Shown in pieces: positions 60,010-64,000 of a stretch of 64,000 nt of DNA. Under the pieces are notes generated by a model that worked only from the letters and a program-made list of their open reading frames with translations, did not search any database and was not told where the DNA came from. The DNA is from Rhabditoides inermis (lineage: Eukaryota; Nematoda; Chromadorea; Rhabditida; Rhabditidae): assembly GCA_963966185.1 (NCBI GenBank), contig CAWZYM010000114.1, positions 593,501 to 657,500 on the forward strand, written 5' to 3'. A program made the position numbers and the translations under genes. Within the stretch, counting starts at the first letter, position 1. The number at the start of each line of letters is the position of its first letter.

Positions 60010-60420
60010 GTTCCGGTCCGAAAAAACAAAAATGAATTACACCATTAAAAAAACGTTTTATGTGTCAGTTTGCATGATTTTTAACACAAAAATCGATTGG
60101 ACCGTCTTTCGCCATCCAAACGATTGAAAGTGGTCCAGGCAGCAGAAATGGGGCTGTGTGAACGTTTTCATGTTATATCAATCCGAAAAAACAAAAACTA
60201 AACACACCATCAGAATCTACGTGTTTTGTTTTGTACATGAGCACGTTTTCACGAAAATCGATTGCACTGTCTTTCACAATCCGGACAGTTGAAAATGATC
60301 TGTAAACAATGCACACAGTTCTGTTCAGTTTACCTGTTGTATCAATCTGAGTTAACTAGAACAGATTGTAGTATCAGAATCTACGCGTTTTGTCCTTTTT
60401 AGGGAACGCGTAGATTCTCG
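60010..60420. repeat. diverged tandem repeat, unit about 165 bp
   Basis: Units share CCGAAAAAACAAAAA, a CACCAT or CAGAATCTACGTGTTTTGT stretch, CGAAAATCGATTG and GTCTTTC-C-ATCC-GACAGTTGAAA. About two and a half copies are present. No coding potential. Confidence 0.65.
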
Positions 60421-60427
60421 TGTTTTC

Positions 60428-60600
60428 TTGAGAAATGAATTCCCCCTTGCATACTAATATTTACTATGGTGTCTGTCTGTCCTTCTTTCCGGAAGGTTAT
60501 CTTTCTTCAAAATCACTATTATCACTTCACTTCTTCTAAAAAGTTTCTTCAAAACCCCAGTACGCAAAATTCCAAATATCTCGTCAATAGCGATGTCCTA
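60428..60600. repeat. dispersed repeat, copy 1
   Basis: Contains ACTAATATTTACTATGGTGT followed by CTGTCTGTCC and TTCTTTCCGGA. The same order recurs at 63885-64000. The two copies bracket the 1.38-kb tandem duplication, suggesting a larger composite repeat. Confidence 0.65.
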
Positions 60601-61004
60601 ATCATAGTTATCACCTAATCTCTTAACTATGGAGAAAAATTTCAAAATACTTCAATTAGAACCAAATTTGGAGAGTAGGTGAATCGATCTAGGAAAAGTC
60701 GATAGCCGCGATACCAGCTGCCTGTGACCTCATCTTCATGCCCAAATAGGCGAATGTACCCAAAATGCACCCAAAATTCACGATCTCCGATTTCTATAAA
60801 AATTGAATAGAAGAAAGATCACGTACAATAGATCACAGAAACTGGTTTCCTTTTGTGAAAAGTCACCAAATATGGCGAATATGATCGACTTTTCGTACAG
60901 ACGAGATAGAGGGTTAAATTTGTAAACTTAAGCTTTTATGGGCAGAAAAGCCCTTCTGTCAAAGTTTCAGATCGATCGGACTTTGTCTTCATACAGTATT
61001 AGAG

Positions 61005-62157
61005 ATTTTCTGAGCGCGCGGTACTTGCTGGGGTCGCGCCCACCGGGTTGCTCGCTACCAGCCGCCAGGTCAACCGATCGATATCGAATAGTTGGCATTC
61101 GCAATCACTGACCCATATCCACTCAGTTGTGTCTTTTTTTTGATAAGAATATGTCTAAAAATAACGATAGTGGATTGAGTCAGTTGAAAAGGACGAAATT
61201 TCTATTTTCAACGAATAACTTTGACAAAACGAAAAGTTGAAGGTTGAAAGTTAAGTAAAATGTTTTGAGACGTCAATAGATAGTGCTTTCTAACAATCAA
61301 ATCAACCTCAAACTGTTTCAAACTCCTTCACACGTGTACACAACGTGTTAGGGCGCGCCAGCCGGCTTCTTTTCTCGAAGTCATTGTAGACGTGATATAG
61401 AACTATGTACTGCTTCTTTTTTCATTTGAAAGTGAGTTTTGAGTTTCTTACTTGTACTTTTGTACATATTCAACCTGAAATTGCGCTTTTCGATGCAGTA
61501 CAGTGTCGAGTGGAAGTGAGGTGAGGTGAGAATCGAGTTCACCTTACATGTAACTTGGCAAGCACAGGCGGTCAATATATATTTTTAGAACGTGAGAGAG
61601 TAGACAGTAGGGAGAGAAGACAGTAGAGAAGAGAGTAGTACTTTCTATTTGAAAAAAAGTTTTTACATAACTGTCTCTCGAAAGTCGCAGTGACTACTGC
61701 AGATGTGAGAATAGAAGACTAGACAGAAGGTACCATAGTACTGTCTCTAGAAAGTTGTTGTCACCGCAGCGGAGACGTGAAAGTATACAAGAGAGAGAAT
61801 AGGAGAGAGAAAAGGGAAGAGAGAAGAGAGAGTAGACGTAACTGTCTCTCGAAAGTAGCAGTGATAGTGATTACTGCAGATGTGAGAGTGAGAGTGGAAG
61901 AGGTGACGAGAGGTGAAAGTAGACAGAAGAAAACATAGTAATGTCTCTAAAAAGTTGTTGTCATAGTAGAAGAAAAAGATGCAGTAGACAAACAAGAGCA
62001 TAGTATCAGTATTGTCTCTAGAAAGTTGACAGTAGACAATAAAGAATATAAAATTGTTTCTAAAGAATATAATACTGAGAGAGAAAGAGAAAGAAAGAAA
62101 AAGATAGAGAGATAGTGGGAGAGAGAGAAGAGAGAGAGAGGAGAGAAATGGGAGAGT

Positions 62158-62221
<64 letters not shown>

Positions 62222-62384
62222 GAGGCGGAAGGAGGAGGAGAGAGATAGAATGGAAAAAAGACAGAGCAGTGTAGAGGAGAAAGAGATGGGGCGGTGTACA
62301 TCTGTGAAACATAAATTAGGTGAAAAAGAAGTAAGAGATATAGGAGATATAGGAGATATATTAGAGATATAGAGATATAGGATC
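61005..62384. repeat. 1.38-kb tandem duplication, unit 1
   Basis: Starts near TTTTCTGAGCGCGCGGTACT (61007), then a GC-rich block (GGGGTCGCGCCCACCGG), AT-rich middle, and an AG-rich right part with internally repeated CTGTCTCTCGAAAGT / CTCTAGAAAGTTGTTGTC motifs and a GA microsatellite (62161-62224). Unit 2 follows directly with a period of 1380 bp and high similarity. No protein motif recognised in either strand; long Ser-Leu frames come from the GA tract. Confidence 0.9.
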
Positions 62385-63720
62385 ATTTTCTGAGCGCGCG
62401 TTACTTGCTGGGGTCGCGCCCACCGGATTGCTCGCTACCAGCCGCCAGGTCAACCGATCGATATCGAATAGTTGGCATTCGCAATCTCTGATCCATAGCC
62501 ACTCAGTTGTGTCTTTTTTGATAGGAATATGTCCAAATATAACAATAATGGATTGAGTCATTTGCAAAAGACAAAATTTCTATCTTTAACGAATAACTTT
62601 GACAAAACGAAAAGTTGAAGGTTGAAAGTTAAGTAAAATGTTTCGAGACGTCAATAGATAGTGTTTTTAACGATCAACTCAATCTCAAACCGTTTCATAC
62701 TCCTTCACACGTGCGCACAACGTGTTAGGGCGCACAGCCGGCTTCTTTTTTCGAAGTCATTGTAGACGTAATATAGAAATATGTACTGCTTCTTTTTTCA
62801 GTTGAAACTAAGTTTTGAGTTCATTACTTGTACTCTTGTACATATTCAGCCTGAAATTCCGCTTTTCGATGCTGTACAGTGTCGAGTGGAAGTGAGGTGA
62901 GGTGAGAATCGAGTTCACCTTACATGTCATTTGGCAAGCACAGGCGGTCAAATTATATTTTATAGAACGTGAGAGAGTAGACAGTAAGGAAAGAAGACAG
63001 TAGATAAGAGAGTAGTACTTTCTGTTTAAAAAAGTTTTTTACATAACTGTCTCTCGAAAGTCGCAGTGACTACTGCAGATTTGAGAATAGAAGAGTAGAC
63101 AGAAGGTACCATAGTACTGTCTTTAGAAAGTTGTTGTCACCGCAGCGGGGACGTGAAAGTATACAAGGGAGATTGTAGGAGAGAGAGAGAGAGAGAGAGA
63201 ATAGGAGAGAGAAAAGAAGAGAGAAAAGGGAAAGTAGACATAACTGTCTCTCGAAAATCGCAGTGATAGTGATTACTGCAGATGTGAGAGTGAGAGTGGA
63301 AGAGGTGACGAGAGGTGAGAGTAGACAGAAGAGAACATGCAATGTCTCTAGAAAGTTGTTGTCACAGTAGAAGAAAAAGATGCAGTAGACAAACAAGAGC
63401 ATAGTATTAGTATTGTCTCTAGAAAGTTGACAATAGACAATAGAGAATATATTACTGTTTCTAAAGAATATAATACTGAGAGAGAAAGAGAAAGAGAGAA
63501 AGAGAAAGAGAGAAAGAGATAGCGAGACAGTGGGAGAGGGAGAAGAGAGAGAGAGGAGAGATAGGGGAGAATAGAACTGTGTCGAGGAAAGAGAGAGAGA
63601 GGCGGGGGGAGGAGGAGGGAGATAGGATGGAAAGTAGACAGATTAGTGTAGAGGAGAAAGAGATGGGGCGGTGTACATCTGTGAAACATAAAATAAGTGA
63701 AAAAGAAGTAGAAGAGATAG
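62385..63720. repeat. 1.38-kb tandem duplication, unit 2
   Basis: Collinear with unit 1 from CATTTTCTGAGCGCGCGTTA to GTGAAAAAGAAGTAGAAGAG, with scattered substitutions, small indels and a much shorter GA tract. It lacks the AGATATAGG array found at the end of unit 1. Confidence 0.9.
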
Positions 63721-63859
63721 TTAGAAAAGACATAGAACTTGAACACTTCAACTACAACCCTTGCGTGTATGTATCTTCGCAAGAGTCATAAGAGAGCAAT
63801 CAACTATCAAACATGCAAAACGAACTATTCTTCTATTTTTCTATTTTTGTATACCTAGT

Positions 63860-64000
63860 GCGGAGGCGCGCGATAGCGCGCCGGAGCGCTAGTCCCCCAT
63901 TGAGACTAATATTTGCTATGGTGTGTGTCTGTCCGTCATTCTTTCCGGAGAGATATCTCTTTTCAAAGTATACCCTATTTGCTAATTTTCTCCAGAAAGT
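63860..64000. repeat. dispersed repeat, copy 2, cut by the window edge
   Basis: GAGGCGCGCGATAGCGCGCC then GGAGCGCTAGTCCCCCATTG and ACTAATATTTGCTATGGTGT. A related GTGATAGTGCGCCGGAGTGC occurs near 29844 in a ZFAND1 intron, and the right part matches 60428-60600. Confidence 0.65.

Noticed and set aside
61747..62386. Ser-Leu-rich hydrophobic frames resembling membrane proteins
   Set aside because: They derive from the GA microsatellite and AG-rich part of the 1.38-kb repeat and are not kept intact between the two units.

Overview
The window is nuclear DNA of a compact, gene-dense invertebrate metazoan. Genes are split into many small exons with GT..AG introns, mostly 50-400 nt. Exons are GC-rich and introns AT-rich. 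The sequence is full of CT/AG microsatellites, foldback elements and local tandem duplications. Short TACGGTAG/TACTGTAG-type motifs, a very compact VHL-downstream gene junction and splice acceptors lying 1 nt before an ATG are reminiscent of trans-splicing phyla such as nematodes. I cannot assign the species. There is no bacterial, plastid or CRISPR signal, and I found no rRNA or tRNA gene.

Layout. 0.9-2.3 kb: a small secreted-peptide gene (+) with a TATA box, and a degenerate inverted copy of the same gene and promoter. 2.7-13.2 kb (-): the orthologue of RABL6 (Rab-like GTPase), whose 4-kb intron contains a complete multi-pass RING-finger membrane protein gene on the opposite strand (7.7-9.8 kb). 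13.5-15.7 kb (-): NTMT1-type alpha-N-terminal methyltransferase. 16.2-17.7 kb (+): a tail-anchored RING protein. 18.2-26.1 kb (-): a protein of about 930 aa with many exons that looks all-alpha (HEAT/ARM-like) and that I could not name. 26.06-27.0 kb (-): von Hippel-Lindau protein, whose reading frame runs into the first exon of the preceding gene in another frame. 27.7-36.0 kb (+): ZFAND1 (two AN1 zinc fingers), sharing a 0.65-kb head-to-head promoter region with VHL. 36-44 kb: a gene-poor stretch with at least three foldback elements and a GA tract of about 330 bp. 44.5-45.1 kb (+): a secreted, His-rich protein with an activin/BMP-receptor-like ectodomain and no kinase. 45.9-59.4 kb (-): the C-terminal part of a peroxisomal acyl-CoA oxidase ending in the PTS1 signal SKL. 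59.4-64 kb: repeats only, including two tandem copies of a 1.38-kb unit. The 5' half of the oxidase is not in view.

The named genes are mostly housekeeping and not one pathway: stress-granule/proteasome adaptor (ZFAND1), cullin-RING substrate receptor (VHL), N-terminal methylation (NTMT1), GTPase (RABL6) and peroxisomal beta-oxidation (ACOX). The most unusual items are the VHL/downstream-gene junction, where one exon appears to code in two frames behind a shared splice acceptor, the soluble receptor-ectodomain gene, the TATA-driven inverted peptide-gene pair, and a foldback inverted repeat that encloses the last exon of ZFAND1. Gene identities come from recognising conserved motifs by eye. 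Exon borders were read from splice consensus and are approximate where stated.
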